Source: JADMJV01 sp964649085
GTDB lineage: Bacteria > Vulcanimicrobiota > Xenobia > Xenobiales > JADMJV01
Length of the DNA: 64,000 bases
Reading direction: 5' to 3'
NCBI GenBank assembly: GCA_964649085.1
Contig: CAZYPN010000030.1
Coordinates: forward strand, 17,034 to 81,033
Shown here: one piece after another, positions 1 to 9,086 of the stretch
Layout: every line of letters begins with the position of its first letter
Numbering within the stretch: the first letter of the stretch is position 1
Made by a program: the position numbers and the translations under genes
Notes under the pieces: generated by a model
Told to the model about the DNA's origin: nothing
Seen by the model: only the letters and a program-made list of their open reading frames with translations
Database searches by the model: none

Positions 1-931
1 TGCGCTCGGGGGTGTCCATGACGGTAAGATTGTTGCGGAAACTGACGAGCGTCCGGCCGAATTCGTCGCGCTGGAACAGCGTGAAGCTGGGAAGGTTGGC
101 GTGGATCTCTGGCTGTTGGGGGTCTTCTTGCAGGATGGGCCCGGCGGTGGCGGCCGTCGCCTGAGCGGGGGCCGCCGGGGGGGTGTGGCGGGTTTTGCCC
201 AGCGGATTGGGAAGCTCGATGCTGCTGGCGAAGTCGTTGGGGTAGCGGAATTCCAACTTGTCGCCCGAGAGCTTCAGGCCCCGGTCGTAGCCCTCGATGT
301 GCTCCATCTTACCATCGGGGTGCACGTAGACATGGGAGCGCAGTTGGGAAATTTGTCCGGTTTTCGGGTCTTTAAAAGTGCTGTTGGTGAAGATCGTCTG
401 ACCGCCCTGGGGGTCGACTTCCTGCCAGATGTCGCCGTGTTTGCCCTCGTAGGCCACCGAAAGACCGTCGAGGTTGACGTGCACCTTGGTCTGGTCGGGC
501 CGAACGAAACTATAGCCCAAGAACATGCCTTGCTCGTCCTGGAAGGGCTCGACGGGAAGCTGCTTGCCATCGGGGGTGTTGAGGATCATCTGTTCGTCTT
601 TGCGTTCGATCTGTCCGTCGCCAGGGATGTCGATCCGGGTGATTTTGCCCTCCGAGTCGGTGTTCATCACCACTCCGCTCTCGGTGGAGAACTCCAGGGA
701 GCCGTCGGGCTTCGTTTTTTGCTGTACCCCGGCCGGCTCGGGCGCTGCTGCAGCCTTGGCGGGAGCCTGCTCGCGAGAGGCAGCCGTGTCTTTGGCGGGG
801 TCGTCTTTGATTTTGGCGGCGTCTTTGCCCACCTGTTGGGTGGCGCCCACGTGCGTGGCGTTGCTGATATATTTGCTGACCGGCACCGTGGCCAAGCTGG
901 GATTGAAACCCGGGTTGATCGAACCTGCCAT
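1..931 (-). CDS. Uncharacterised protein, C-terminus cut by window edge
   Basis: I do not recognise this protein. Reading the minus strand from the ATG at 931 gives one uninterrupted frame of 310 codons to the window edge, starting MAGSINPGFNPSLATVPVSK. The first 70 residues are Ala/Lys/Pro-rich and look disordered, with no signal peptide. The rest is polar and beta-rich, with repeated hairpin-like phrases (PDGSLEFSTESG, TPDGKQLPVEP, HPDGKMEHIEGYD), as in proteins built from short beta repeats. The plus-strand frame over the same DNA is an antisense shadow rich in low-complexity runs. A TTGTTT-17-TATACT promoter-like pair lies just upstream. Codon use and conserved-looking phrasing make it a real gene; its function is unknown. 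Confidence 0.75.
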   Translation of the reverse strand, partial: MAGSINPGFNPSLATVPVSKYISNATHVGATQQVGKDAAKIKDDPAKDTAASREQAPAKAAAAPEPAGVQQKTKPDGSLEFSTESGVVMNTDSEGKITRIDIPGDGQIERKDEQMILNTPDGKQLPVEPFQDEQGMFLGYSFVRPDQTKVHVNLDGLSVAYEGKHGDIWQEVDPQGGQTIFTNSTFKDPKTGQISQLRSHVYVHPDGKMEHIEGYDRGLKLSGDKLEFRYPNDFASSIELPNPLGKTRHTPPAAPAQATAATAGPILQEDPQQPEIHANLPSFTLFQRDEFGRTLVSFRNNLTVMDTPER

Positions 932-1003
932 CCGTGGAACCGCCTTTTCTATGGTCTTGTTGAAGCTCCGTCGGCTGAAAAAGAAGCCTTTTCCAGCCGG
1001 TCA

Positions 1004-1032
1004 AGTATATGCTCATGAGGCCGGGCAAACAA
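1004..1032 (-). promoter_or_regulatory. Putative sigma70-type promoter for the 1-931 gene
   Basis: On the minus strand TTGTTT (1027-1032) is followed after exactly 17 bases by TATACT (1004-1009). The predicted start of transcription lies about 65 bases before the ATG at 931. It also faces away from rluD, which starts at 1071, so the short gap is a divergent promoter region. This rests on the consensus match only. Confidence 0.35.
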
Positions 1033-1070
1033 GCCGAAGGGGCTGCAAAATCTTTAACAAATGACCACAG

Positions 1071-2054
1071 ATGGCGCGTAGAAAAGTCGACCCCACCTGG
1101 TTTGATGAGGCCGACCAGGAAGAGGAGCCTGCCCAGATTTGCGAGTACCTGGTCGAGGCGGGTTCAGACGGGCTGCGTCTCGATGTGTTCCTCGTCGAGC
1201 AGTTGCCCCAGCGTTCGCGTTCGTTGATTCAGGACTGGATCGAGGGGGGGCGGGTGTTGCTCGACGGTCGTCCCGGTAAGGCTTCGACCCGCCTCAAGCC
1301 AGGGCAGGAAGTGCTCGTCGAAGTTCCTCCCCTCGAACCTGCCGAACCCCAGGCCGAACACATTCCCCTGCAGATTCTCTATGAGGACCCCGAGTTGCTC
1401 GTGCTCAACAAGCACCGGGGTCTGGTGATCCACCCGGCCGGATCCCATCGCCAGGGGACTCTGGTCAACGCTCTGCTCGGCCACTGCCGTGACCTATCGG
1501 GTATCCGCGGGGTGGAAAAGCCGGGCATCGTCCACCGACTGGACAAAGATACCACGGGCGTCATGGTGGTGGCCAAGACCGACGCCGCTCACCTGGGCCT
1601 GTCGCTGCAGTTTCAGCAGCGCCAGGTAAGCAAGTTCTATCAGGCCCTGGTGCACGGAATTCCCGCCAGCTCCCGCGGGCGTATCGAGCAGCCGGTCGCT
1701 CGCCACGAGGTCGATCGCAAACGCATGACGGTGCACCCTCGGGGCAAGACCGCCATCACCGATTATCAGGTGGTCGAGAGTTTCCCCGAGGCCGGCAAGG
1801 GGTTTGCTCACGTCGACCTGCAGATTCATACCGGGCGAACCCACCAGATCCGGGTACACATGGCCTGGTTGGGGCACCCTCTGGTAGGTGACCCGGTTTA
1901 TGGCCGACGCTCGAATCCCTGGGGTTTTGAAGGTCAGGCGCTACATTGTCGACTCTTAGGCTTTCGTCATCCCAGCGACCATCGGCCCCTGGAGTTCAGC
2001 GCTGAGCCCCCCGACGACTATCGGCAATTGCTTGAGGAGTTGCGACGCTCATGA
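1071..2054 (+). CDS. rluD: RluD-family 23S rRNA pseudouridine synthase
   Basis: This enzyme converts uridine to pseudouridine in rRNA, in RluD typically in helix 69 of 23S rRNA. The 327-residue protein has an N-terminal S4 RNA-binding domain at about residues 28-85 and then the catalytic domain. The family motif HRLDKDTTG is at 155-163, with the catalytic aspartate D158. Further conserved blocks are LLVLNKHRGLVIHPA near 125 and the GRTHQIRVH block near 258. Its length is normal for RluC/RluD. The stop overlaps the next ATG as ATGA, so it probably heads an operon with the small protein and the rhomboid downstream. The target position could be that of RluC or RluD; I prefer RluD from the S4 plus HRLDKDTTG combination. 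Confidence 0.93.
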   Translation: MARRKVDPTWFDEADQEEEPAQICEYLVEAGSDGLRLDVFLVEQLPQRSRSLIQDWIEGGRVLLDGRPGKASTRLKPGQEVLVEVPPLEPAEPQAEHIPLQILYEDPELLVLNKHRGLVIHPAGSHRQGTLVNALLGHCRDLSGIRGVEKPGIVHRLDKDTTGVMVVAKTDAAHLGLSLQFQQRQVSKFYQALVHGIPASSRGRIEQPVARHEVDRKRMTVHPRGKTAITDYQVVESFPEAGKGFAHVDLQIHTGRTHQIRVHMAWLGHPLVGDPVYGRRSNPWGFEGQALHCRLLGFRHPSDHRPLEFSAEPPDDYRQLLEELRRS

Positions 2055-2284
2055 AGCAGCATCGGATTTGTGCACTGTGTCGCCATCTTGAACTGCTGGA
2101 GCAGGGGCGGGAGTTCGCCCAGATCGCCGATACCGAATATGCCGTGTTTCGCTGTAAGATTTTTGGCTGGACGACCCGCGACGACTACTTGATGGATTCG
2201 GAGCCGGCGCGGCGCTTTCAGGCCCAGGAAGAGTTCGATTGCGAGCGCTGGGAGGGGTGGAGTCCTGAAGAAACCGGTCGCTAG
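2051..2284 (+). CDS. Small Cys-containing conserved protein, unknown
   Basis: A 77-residue protein beginning MKQHRICALCRHLE, with its ATG overlapping the rluD stop by four bases. It carries a CxxC pair near the N-terminus and two further cysteines (FRCKIFGW and DCERWEGW), which could give a small metal-binding fold. No signal peptide or membrane segment is visible. The overlap with rluD and the closely following rhomboid gene suggest translation coupling. I do not recognise the family and infer no function. Confidence 0.65.
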   Translation: MKQHRICALCRHLELLEQGREFAQIADTEYAVFRCKIFGWTTRDDYLMDSEPARRFQAQEEFDCERWEGWSPEETGR

Positions 2285-2294
2285 TGCCCTGCTG

Positions 2295-2885
2295 GTGGCG
2301 GCCATGGTGGTGGCAGCTGCGCTTGGGGGTGTGTCCCAGGATGTCCAGCAGCTCCACCGCCTGGGAGCCAGGCCGCCGATGTGGGGGTTTCATCCCACCC
2401 TGACTCAGGTGGTGATGCCCCTGTTTCTGCATTTTGGATGGCTGCACTGGGGGTGCAATGTGTTTTTGCTGGCAGCTCTGGCCCTTCCGCTTGAGGTTGA
2501 ACTGGGGGGAGCGGCGCTGATCTGGCTGTTTCTGCTTTCGGGCACGGGCTCGGTGCTGGTCAGTCTGACGGCCCACCCGCAGCAAACAGCGCTGGGCTGT
2601 TCGGGAGCGGTCTTCGGCTTTTGGGGGGCAGTGGCTCTGCAAACCCTCAGGCGCGACCGACGCGAGGGACTGATGCAGTTGGCCCTTTTGGGCCTGGGTC
2701 TGTGGCTCAGTTCGTCCCGCCTGGGGGTAGCCCACATCGATCAGTCGGCCCATCTGGGAGGGCTGCTGTTGGGAACCCTGGGCTATGCGGCCTGGAAGGC
2801 CGGGCGTTGGGGCCGCCTGGGTTTCACGCTGTTGGTGACGGGGGCCGTCGGCTACGCCACCCGTGGGCCCCATTTGCCCTTCTGA
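2295..2885 (+). CDS. Rhomboid-family intramembrane serine protease
   Basis: A polytopic membrane protein with the rhomboid signature. The catalytic serine sits in LGCSGAVFG (S103 counted from the GTG at 2295), and the catalytic histidine in DQSAHLGGLLLG (H153). Earlier, FLHFGWLHWGCN matches the His/Asn segment of transmembrane helix 2. About six hydrophobic segments are visible, so it should cleave substrates within the inner membrane. The start is uncertain. The frame stays open upstream, and a CTG at 2265 behind GGAGGGGTGGAG would give an N-terminus LKKPVASALLVAA that looks more natural than starting at GTG 2295 or ATG 2304. Confidence 0.88.
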   Translation: MAAMVVAAALGGVSQDVQQLHRLGARPPMWGFHPTLTQVVMPLFLHFGWLHWGCNVFLLAALALPLEVELGGAALIWLFLLSGTGSVLVSLTAHPQQTALGCSGAVFGFWGAVALQTLRRDRREGLMQLALLGLGLWLSSSRLGVAHIDQSAHLGGLLLGTLGYAAWKAGRWGRLGFTLLVTGAVGYATRGPHLPF

Positions 2886-2888
2886 GAG

Positions 2889-3686
2889 TTACTCCATTTT
2901 GATGTCGGCCGTCAGCACAATCGAGTTGCCACTGGCCTGCTCCACGTAACCATTGCCCAGAATCAGGCCAAAAGCGGAGGATTGGCTGCTCTGGCTGCCA
3001 CTTCCCTGGCTGATGGTCAGAGTTTCGCCGTCTTTGATGGACACCGAGGTGGCGGCTTCGGCGAATTCTACTCTTCCGTTGCCCTGCGGGCTCTGGTAGG
3101 AGAGCCAGGGAATGACCTTGACTCGAATATTGGAGCCGATCACGGTGGGTTCTACGGCGAAACCCGTCGACACGCGCTGGAACATCACGCCAGGGGGCAG
3201 TAGCCCGAGTCCGTGAACGAATTGCCAGAAGGGCTGCACCACCGGGATATCTTCACCCACGGTGATACTGCCCCGTTCGCCGCTCATCACCAGCAGCATC
3301 TGGCTGCTGCTTACGTTGTGTTGCACACTGGTTTGTTGTGCGCCGGCGCGAATGCGCCCATCGGGCCCCAGGGCCACCCCGGCACCGCCAGCGGCGTAAG
3401 GACGGCTGCCTACCTGGACCACTTTGAGCCATACCTGGGGGGCGGCAACGTCGATGTCCTGCAGCAGCTTCTCGATCTCGGCCAGCCGAGCAGGCTCGGC
3501 CTTGACGATCAGGCGTTGCAAGCGTTCTTCGGGCCAGACCGACTCGCCTGGACCCAACAAAGAGCGCACCAGGTCGATGGTCGCGGACACCGGCCGATTG
3601 GCCAGCGAGAAGATCTTGATTTGAGGTTCAGACCAACCCATGCCGGTCAGCCAACCCGCCAATAGAACACAAGCGAAAATTCTCAT
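2889..3686 (-). CDS. Short secretin-like exported protein
   Basis: A 265-residue protein with a signal peptide (MRIFACVLLAGWLTG) followed by SEPQIKIFSL. Residues about 25-85 (RPVSATIDLVRSLLG, then RLQRLIVKAEPARLAEIEKLL) match the NolW/N1-type repeats of GspD/PilQ secretins. The C-terminal half (SITVGEDIPVV, FAVEPTVIGSNIRVKVIPWL, SVSIKDGETLTISQG) matches the start of the secretin beta domain. It is far shorter than a full secretin (usually over 400 residues), so it may be a periplasmic accessory or a reduced pore subunit. The frame extends upstream to 3788, but the ATG at 3686 precedes the signal peptide directly. It converges on the rhomboid gene. Confidence 0.72.
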   Translation of the reverse strand: MRIFACVLLAGWLTGMGWSEPQIKIFSLANRPVSATIDLVRSLLGPGESVWPEERLQRLIVKAEPARLAEIEKLLQDIDVAAPQVWLKVVQVGSRPYAAGGAGVALGPDGRIRAGAQQTSVQHNVSSSQMLLVMSGERGSITVGEDIPVVQPFWQFVHGLGLLPPGVMFQRVSTGFAVEPTVIGSNIRVKVIPWLSYQSPQGNGRVEFAEAATSVSIKDGETLTISQGSGSQSSQSSAFGLILGNGYVEQASGNSIVLTADIKME

Positions 3687-3828
3687 GCCGATATTATGCC
3701 CGATGATTGCCAAAATTACCTGTGGGCGTTCTGGCAGGAACTGGCCCGGGGGGGGGCCAACCCTTGGGGGCGTCCAGAGGCGACGCACCCACCCTCAAAG
3801 GGTGAGTCCGCTCCGTAAGGAGTTGGAT

Positions 3829-5334
3829 ATGCAGTTTCTTCATTCCACAACGTTGGTGGGCCTGGAGGCCCAATTCGTCCGGGTCGAGGTCGACCTGGCG
3901 CCGGGGCTGCCCGGTTTTCACATCGTCGGCTTGCCAGATACTTCGGTAGGCGAGTCTTCCCACCGAGTTCGCAGCGCCCTCAGGGCCGCCCAGCACCCTT
4001 TGCCCGCCCGGAGGTGCACGGTGAACCTGGCACCGGGCGACATGCGCAAGGAGGGGCCCCGCTTCGATCTGGCTATTGCGCTCGGGATACTGGCCTGTCA
4101 GCAGGTCTTTGCTCACGAGCTGCTCGAGGAGGCGGTCGTGCTTGGCGAACTGGGCCTGGATGGTTCGCTGCGGCCGGTTCGTGGGGTCGTCAATACGGCC
4201 CTGTCGATGGCCCGAGAAGGCTGTCGCCGGCTCCTGTTGCCCGAAGAGAACGCCCACGAGTTGGAGGGTTTTCAGCAGTTGGAGCTATGGCCTGCCCGCA
4301 GTCTTCAGGAAATGCTGCGCTGGCTCCAGCAGGGCCGACCCGAGCCTCATCGGGTCGAGGTGTCGAGCCCAAAGACTGCGCCGGCGTTTCGGCCCCCGCG
4401 GTCGGAGTTGGCCCGAGTGGTGGGCCAGCCCCTGGGGTGCCTGGCGCTGGAGATTGCTGCGGCCGGGGGGCATCATTTGCTGTGGATCGGTCCTCCCGGA
4501 TGTGGCAAGACCATGCTCTCCAATTGTCTGCCCGAAGTGCTGCCTCCGCTCGACACCGAAGCTCGCCTTGAGGTTGCCGCGGTGCACTCGGCTCTGGCCA
4601 TGGCTCGGCCCGAGCAACCCTTTGCCCAGCCTCACTGTCGCATCAGTGCCGCTGCCCTGTTGGGCGGCGCCCTTCCCGGCGAAGTCAGCCGGGCCCATCG
4701 GGGGGTGCTTTTCCTGGATGAAATCCTGGAGTTCTCGCGCGATTGCCTGGAGGGTTTGCGAACGGCTCTGGATTCGGGTTGGGTTGAAGTGGGTCGCAGC
4801 CGCTATCGCCATCGGTTTCCGGCCTCGTTTCAGCTGGTTGCAGCCTGCAACCCTTGCCCTTGCGGCTTTTTCGGCGACTCGGAGATTCCGTGCATGTGCA
4901 CAGCCTACCGACGTCATCACTACCTGAACCGACTCTCAGGTCCGATTCGCGATCGACTCGACCTGCAGGTCGCTCTCCACCGCCCCGATCTCCAGTTGGC
5001 CTGGGCAGGGGGAGATACCTCTACGGATGAGGTGCGTCACAGGGTGGCGCAGGCCCGGCTTCGTCAGCAGCAGCGAGGCTGCTTGAATCGCGACCTTCCT
5101 CGCGAATACTTTCAGCAGTCCGGAGTGCTCGAGTCTGCCGCCCGCGATTACCTGCACCTCTATCTGAAGCGCTGGAGCTTGAGTCTTCGGGCGGCCGAGC
5201 GGCTGCTGCGCATCGCGCGCAGCCTGGCCGACCTGCGCCAGTGCGAGGCTATCGGGGTGGAGCAACTGGCCCAGGCCACTCATTTTCGCTACTTCGATCG
5301 ATTTCAGCGCGAGGGGCTGGCATGCATTTCGTAA
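3829..5334 (+). CDS. comM: YifB/ComM-family Mg-chelatase-like AAA+ ATPase
   Basis: A 501-residue member of the ComM/YifB family, whose studied members are hexameric helicases promoting branch migration when transformed DNA is integrated. The N-terminal ChlI-like domain (VGLPDTSVGESSHRVRSAL) is at about 27-45. Walker A GPPGCGKT is at 221-228, Walker B RGVLFLDEILEF at about 299-310, and the conserved cysteine cluster NPCPCGFFGD with CMCT follows near 345-365. The start at 3829 is supported by AAGGAG seven bases upstream; the longer frame from 3640 has no such support. The last 31 bases overlap the convergent plsC end. Together with the pilin genes here, natural competence is possible but unproven. 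Confidence 0.93.
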   Translation: MQFLHSTTLVGLEAQFVRVEVDLAPGLPGFHIVGLPDTSVGESSHRVRSALRAAQHPLPARRCTVNLAPGDMRKEGPRFDLAIALGILACQQVFAHELLEEAVVLGELGLDGSLRPVRGVVNTALSMAREGCRRLLLPEENAHELEGFQQLELWPARSLQEMLRWLQQGRPEPHRVEVSSPKTAPAFRPPRSELARVVGQPLGCLALEIAAAGGHHLLWIGPPGCGKTMLSNCLPEVLPPLDTEARLEVAAVHSALAMARPEQPFAQPHCRISAAALLGGALPGEVSRAHRGVLFLDEILEFSRDCLEGLRTALDSGWVEVGRSRYRHRFPASFQLVAACNPCPCGFFGDSEIPCMCTAYRRHHYLNRLSGPIRDRLDLQVALHRPDLQLAWAGGDTSTDEVRHRVAQARLRQQQRGCLNRDLPREYFQQSGVLESAARDYLHLYLKRWSLSLRAAERLLRIARSLADLRQCEAIGVEQLAQATHFRYFDRFQREGLACIS

Positions 5335-5912
5335 AGCAGAGCGGCCACGTCGGTCTCCACTTGCTCCTGGGTCTGGCGCAGCCGCTCCCGCAGCGAAGAA
5401 CCCTGTTCGGGCACCTGTCGAGGGGCGCCGAAACGGATCCACAGGGGTTGCCAGCGCAGGGCGACGGGCACGATGGGCACCTGGGCCTGATGGGCCAACA
5501 GGGCAATGCCCGGATGCCAGGGCAGCATCTCGGGGCCGCCGGGGCCGCGCGTTCCCTCGGGAAAGATACCCACCACGCTGCCTCGCTTCAGCAACTCCAG
5601 GGCCTGCCTCAGGGCCTGACGATCGACCTGGCCGCGTTCCACCGGAAAACTGCCCAGGGCTCGGATCAGTCGCCCCAGCAGGGGGCGCTGAAACAGCTCT
5701 TGCTTGGCCATAAAGTGTACCTGGCGGTGTTCCAGGGCGCTGCCCAGGGCCGGCGGATCGAGCAACGACAGGTGGTTGGCTGCCAGCAGGCAGCCTCCCG
5801 ATGGGGGCACCTGGTCCTGGCCTTCCACTCGCCAGCCGTGGGTCAGGCGAAATCCCCAGCGAAAGATCCACTGGGCGGTGCGGTAGAGGGAAGACTTGGA
5901 TGGGCCCGACAT
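5304..5912 (-). CDS. plsC: 1-acyl-sn-glycerol-3-phosphate acyltransferase (PlsC-like)
   Basis: This enzyme transfers an acyl chain to lysophosphatidic acid to make phosphatidic acid in membrane lipid synthesis. The 202-residue protein has the acyltransferase motif NHLSLLDPP (the HX4D box) and motif III FPEGTRGPGG, with LGSFPVERG between them. A hydrophobic N-terminal stretch (LYRTAQWIFRWGF) would anchor it to the inner membrane. I chose the ATG at 5912, which starts MSGPSKSSLYR. The frame continues up to 6041, but that part overlaps the rarA end and is not family-like. It lies 58 bases after rarA on the same strand, so co-transcription is likely. Confidence 0.9.
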   Translation of the reverse strand: MSGPSKSSLYRTAQWIFRWGFRLTHGWRVEGQDQVPPSGGCLLAANHLSLLDPPALGSALEHRQVHFMAKQELFQRPLLGRLIRALGSFPVERGQVDRQALRQALELLKRGSVVGIFPEGTRGPGGPEMLPWHPGIALLAHQAQVPIVPVALRWQPLWIRFGAPRQVPEQGSSLRERLRQTQEQVETDVAALLYEMHASPSR

Positions 5913-5970
5913 GGCTTTGCTTGCTTTGGCAGCGCGGGCGTGCCCCCTGCCCACCGGTCGCGCCGCCTCA

Positions 5971-7275
5971 TCAGGGGGCCGGCCAGAGTTGGTCCATTCT
6001 CTGACGCAGCTTGATTTCGTAGCCCAGATCGCCAGGCTCATAGAAGCGCTCGCCGGCCAGTTCGGTGGGCAGGTGGGAAACCCGCCGAAAATGTTGGGGT
6101 TCCTGATGCGGGTTGTGATAGTCCCCCCCCGGGGCCAGCCAGCCCGGCACCGCTGTATGGCTGCTCTGGCGGGCTCGATCCTCGGCCCTGAAATAGGCGC
6201 TCAGGCTGTCCGACTTGGGGGCCAGGCTGAGATAGATCGTAGCCTGAGCCAGCAGGTAGCGAGCTTCCGGGTAGCCCACCCTTTCGGCGGCGGCACAGCA
6301 GGCCTCGGTGTGGACCAGGGCCTGGGGGTCTCCCAGGCCTACATCTTCGGCCGCGGCGATGCGCAGACGCCGGGTGAGAAAATCCACCGGTTCGCCCCCG
6401 ACAATCATGCGGGCCAACCAGTAGAGCGAGGCCTGGGGGTCCGATCCTCGCATGGACTTGATCCAGGCCGAGGAGTAGGCGTAGTGCTCTTTTTCTCCAT
6501 AATTGACCGCAGGCTCGGGCAGCTGGGCATCGATCCACTGGCGAGACACCAACGGTCGACCTTCGCCATCAAGAGGGGCCGAGAGAGTGGCTTGAGAGAG
6601 CAATTCCAGTGCTCTGCGGGCGTCCCCGCGAGACAGCTGCACCAGTCTATCCAGGCTCTCGGGTTGGATAACGGGGTCGAGGTCGGCCAAACCCTGTGGG
6701 TGTTTCACGGCTCGCAGCAGCAACTGGCGCACTTCGTCGGCCTGCAGTGGGCGCAGCGGGTAGGCTTTGCAGCGGCTGGCCAGGGCCGGGGTCAGGCAAG
6801 ACTGGGGGCTCTCTGTAGTGGCGCCGATCAATCGGAAGAGTCCCGATTCCAGGTGGGGCAGCAGGGCATCTTGCTGGGTTTTGCTGTAGCGATGGATTTC
6901 GTCGATGAATAAAAGCGTTGTTGTGCGTGTCCTGTCACTCAGGCTGCGCAGGTCTTTGACGCCCGACTCGACAGCCGACAGCACCTGGAAGGGTAGCCCT
7001 ACCTGGCGGGCGATCAGCCTGGCCAGGGTGGTTTTGCCGCATCCCGGTGGCCCCCAGAACACCAGCGAGGTGGACCAATGGCCCGAATCGAGAAGTTTTC
7101 TGAGGGGCTTCCCAGGCCCGAGTAGATGCTGCTGACCGACATACTCGTCCAGGCTCTGGGGGCGAACGCGACTGGGTAGCGGTGGGCGGACACCATCGGC
7201 TGGAGTCTCGAAAAACTCTAGTTGCAGGGGAGAACTCCCTTCGCTCTGAGCAACTCCAGGATGTGCTCGAGACAC
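5971..7275 (-). CDS. rarA: Replication-associated recombination protein A (RarA/MgsA ATPase)
   Basis: A 434-residue AAA+ ATPase acting at stalled replication forks. The RarA N-terminal phrase PLPSRVRPQSLDEYVGQQHL is followed by Walker A GPPGCGKT at 75-82 and Walker B with FIDEIHRY at 123-130. Sensor 1 (GATTESP) and the MgsA C-terminal tetramerisation region (AAEDVGLGDPQAL, GYPEARYLLAQATIYLS) are also present. The listed GTG start at 7275 overlaps the cysN/C 3' end by 58 bases. The conserved part begins about 17 residues in, so the true start may be an internal non-ATG codon. Codirectional with cysD and cysN/C upstream and plsC downstream. Confidence 0.93.
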   Translation of the reverse strand: MSRAHPGVAQSEGSSPLQLEFFETPADGVRPPLPSRVRPQSLDEYVGQQHLLGPGKPLRKLLDSGHWSTSLVFWGPPGCGKTTLARLIARQVGLPFQVLSAVESGVKDLRSLSDRTRTTTLLFIDEIHRYSKTQQDALLPHLESGLFRLIGATTESPQSCLTPALASRCKAYPLRPLQADEVRQLLLRAVKHPQGLADLDPVIQPESLDRLVQLSRGDARRALELLSQATLSAPLDGEGRPLVSRQWIDAQLPEPAVNYGEKEHYAYSSAWIKSMRGSDPQASLYWLARMIVGGEPVDFLTRRLRIAAAEDVGLGDPQALVHTEACCAAAERVGYPEARYLLAQATIYLSLAPKSDSLSAYFRAEDRARQSSHTAVPGWLAPGGDYHNPHQEPQHFRRVSHLPTELAGERFYEPGDLGYEIKLRQRMDQLWPAP

Positions 7276-9086
7276 TCGGACGGAGTCAGGTGCTCGGTAT
7301 CCAGGCGAAGTTCGGGTTGCTCGGGTTCTTCGTAAGGAGAAGTCAGCCCCGTGAAATTTTGAATTTCGCCGCTCTGAGCCCGGGCCCAGAGTCCTTTAGG
7401 ATCGCGTCGCTGGCACTCGGCCGCCGAGCAATGGACGAAAATTTCAAAGAACCGACCCTCGGGAGCGCGCTTTCGGGCCTCGGCTCGGTCTTCTCGAAAA
7501 GGCGAGATAAAGCTGCACAGCACCAGGTTGCCCTGCTCCAGGGCCAGCGCCGCTACTTCGGAGGCGCGGCGGATGTTTTCGCGTCGGCTGTGGGCGTTGA
7601 AACCCAGGTCCTGATTGAGGCCGTGGCGCAGATTGTCGCCGTCGAGGAAGAACGTGCGCACCCCCTGCTCGAACAACTGGCGCTCCAGGGCCTGGGCCAG
7701 GGTGGATTTGCCCGATGCAGGCAGCCCTGTGAACCAACAAATAGCGCTTTGGTGCCCCTGGCGAGCTTCTTTTTCGGCCCTGGTAACCCCGCGATTTTCG
7801 CGGAAGATCACCGCTTGTTGTTGATATCGCTGGGGTTTGGGGTCCGAAGGAGTGGCCGGCCGACCCCGTACCATGCCGGCGGCGACGGTGCGAAAGTTCT
7901 GGGGGTCGATAAGCACAAAGCCACCAGTGGCCCGGTTTTGCTGGTAGCGATCGAAGCAGAGGGGTTCGGCCAGCTGGAATTGCACCCGCCCGACTTGATT
8001 GAAGTCGAGGTGGGTGGTTTCCTCACGATGCAGAGTGTCGATGTCGACCCCATAGGTGATTTCCTGGACCTGGCACTCCAGCTGGCGGGTGGTATGGGCC
8101 AGCAACCAGCGCTGACCCGGCCTTAAGGGTTCGGGAGCAAACCAGCACAGCATGGCGTCGAGTTCGCGAGACTGGTGGGGCAGGTTTCGGGGGGGCACCA
8201 GCAGGCTTCCACGGCCCGCTTCCAATTCGTCTTCCAGTTCCAGCACGATGGCCTGACCGGCCATGGCCTCGGCGACTTCCTGTCCCCTGCGGAAGATGCG
8301 TCGGATTCTGGATTCCAATCCTCCTGGCAGAACCACTACGGGATGGCCGGGCTGGATGCGTCCCGAGTTGATGGTGCCCGCCAGACCGCGGAAATGTTGT
8401 CCGGGGCGCACCACGTATTGCACGGCAAAGCGGAAATCGACCACGTTGAGCAGCGAACCCGGATGAACGTTCTCGAGGTGCTGTAGGAGGGACGGGCCCT
8501 GATACCAGGGCATGCGAGGGGAGCTGCTTACCAGATTGTCCCCAGCCTTTGCGACCAGGGGGATGAAGGTGATTTCTCGGATCTGAGTGCGGCGCGAAAA
8601 TTCCTCGAATTGGCTGCGTACCGCTTCGAACGCCTGCTCGCTGAAGTCGACCAGGTCCATTTTGTTCACCACCACCACCATGTGGGGAATGCCCAACAGC
8701 GAGGAGAGAAATGCGTGGCGACGGGTTTGGGTGGTCATGCCTTTGCGGGCGTCGACGAGCAGCAGCAGCACCTCGGCGTTGGAGGCGCCCGTGACCATAT
8801 TGCGCGTGAATTCGCTGTGTCCGGGCGAGTCCGCCAGAATGAAGCGACGTCTTGGGGTGGCGAAGTAGCGATAGGCAACGTCGATGGTGATGCGTTGCTC
8901 GCGCTCGGCCCGAAGTCCGTCGGTAAGCAAGGCCAGATCGATGCTCTCGTCGCCGCGTCGCAGGCTGGCCTGTTGGGCCTGATGCCAGTGGTCTTGAGCC
9001 AGGCTCTGGGTATCGTGCAGCAAGCGACCGATCAGGGTGCTTTTTCCGTCGTCCACGCTGCCGGCCGTAGCCAATCGAAGCAGCAT
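7218..9086 (-). CDS. cysN/cysC: Bifunctional sulfate adenylyltransferase large subunit / APS kinase (CysN-CysC)
   Basis: A 622-residue fusion that makes PAPS. The N-terminal GTPase subunit of ATP sulfurylase has G1 GSVDDGKST at 9-17, the switch motif DSPGH, and NKMDLVD. The C-terminal adenylylsulfate kinase has P-loop GLPASGKST at 454-462 and DGDNLRHGLN shortly after. It works with CysD encoded just upstream; the genes overlap by one base (TGATG), which fixes the ATG at 9086. The longer frame to 9167 is out of family. No PAPS reductase is nearby, so the window does not show whether PAPS feeds assimilation or sulfation of lipids and sugars. Confidence 0.95.
   Translation of the reverse strand: MLLRLATAGSVDDGKSTLIGRLLHDTQSLAQDHWHQAQQASLRRGDESIDLALLTDGLRAEREQRITIDVAYRYFATPRRRFILADSPGHSEFTRNMVTGASNAEVLLLLVDARKGMTTQTRRHAFLSSLLGIPHMVVVVNKMDLVDFSEQAFEAVRSQFEEFSRRTQIREITFIPLVAKAGDNLVSSSPRMPWYQGPSLLQHLENVHPGSLLNVVDFRFAVQYVVRPGQHFRGLAGTINSGRIQPGHPVVVLPGGLESRIRRIFRRGQEVAEAMAGQAIVLELEDELEAGRGSLLVPPRNLPHQSRELDAMLCWFAPEPLRPGQRWLLAHTTRQLECQVQEITYGVDIDTLHREETTHLDFNQVGRVQFQLAEPLCFDRYQQNRATGGFVLIDPQNFRTVAAGMVRGRPATPSDPKPQRYQQQAVIFRENRGVTRAEKEARQGHQSAICWFTGLPASGKSTLAQALERQLFEQGVRTFFLDGDNLRHGLNQDLGFNAHSRRENIRRASEVAALALEQGNLVLCSFISPFREDRAEARKRAPEGRFFEIFVHCSAAECQRRDPKGLWARAQSGEIQNFTGLTSPYEEPEQPELRLDTEHLTPSECLEHILELLRAKGVLPCN

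Noticed and set aside
101..1018. Plus-strand 305-codon frame beginning MDLWLLGVFLQ
   Set aside because: It is the antisense of the minus-strand gene at 1-931, which has better protein composition and a promoter-like pair.
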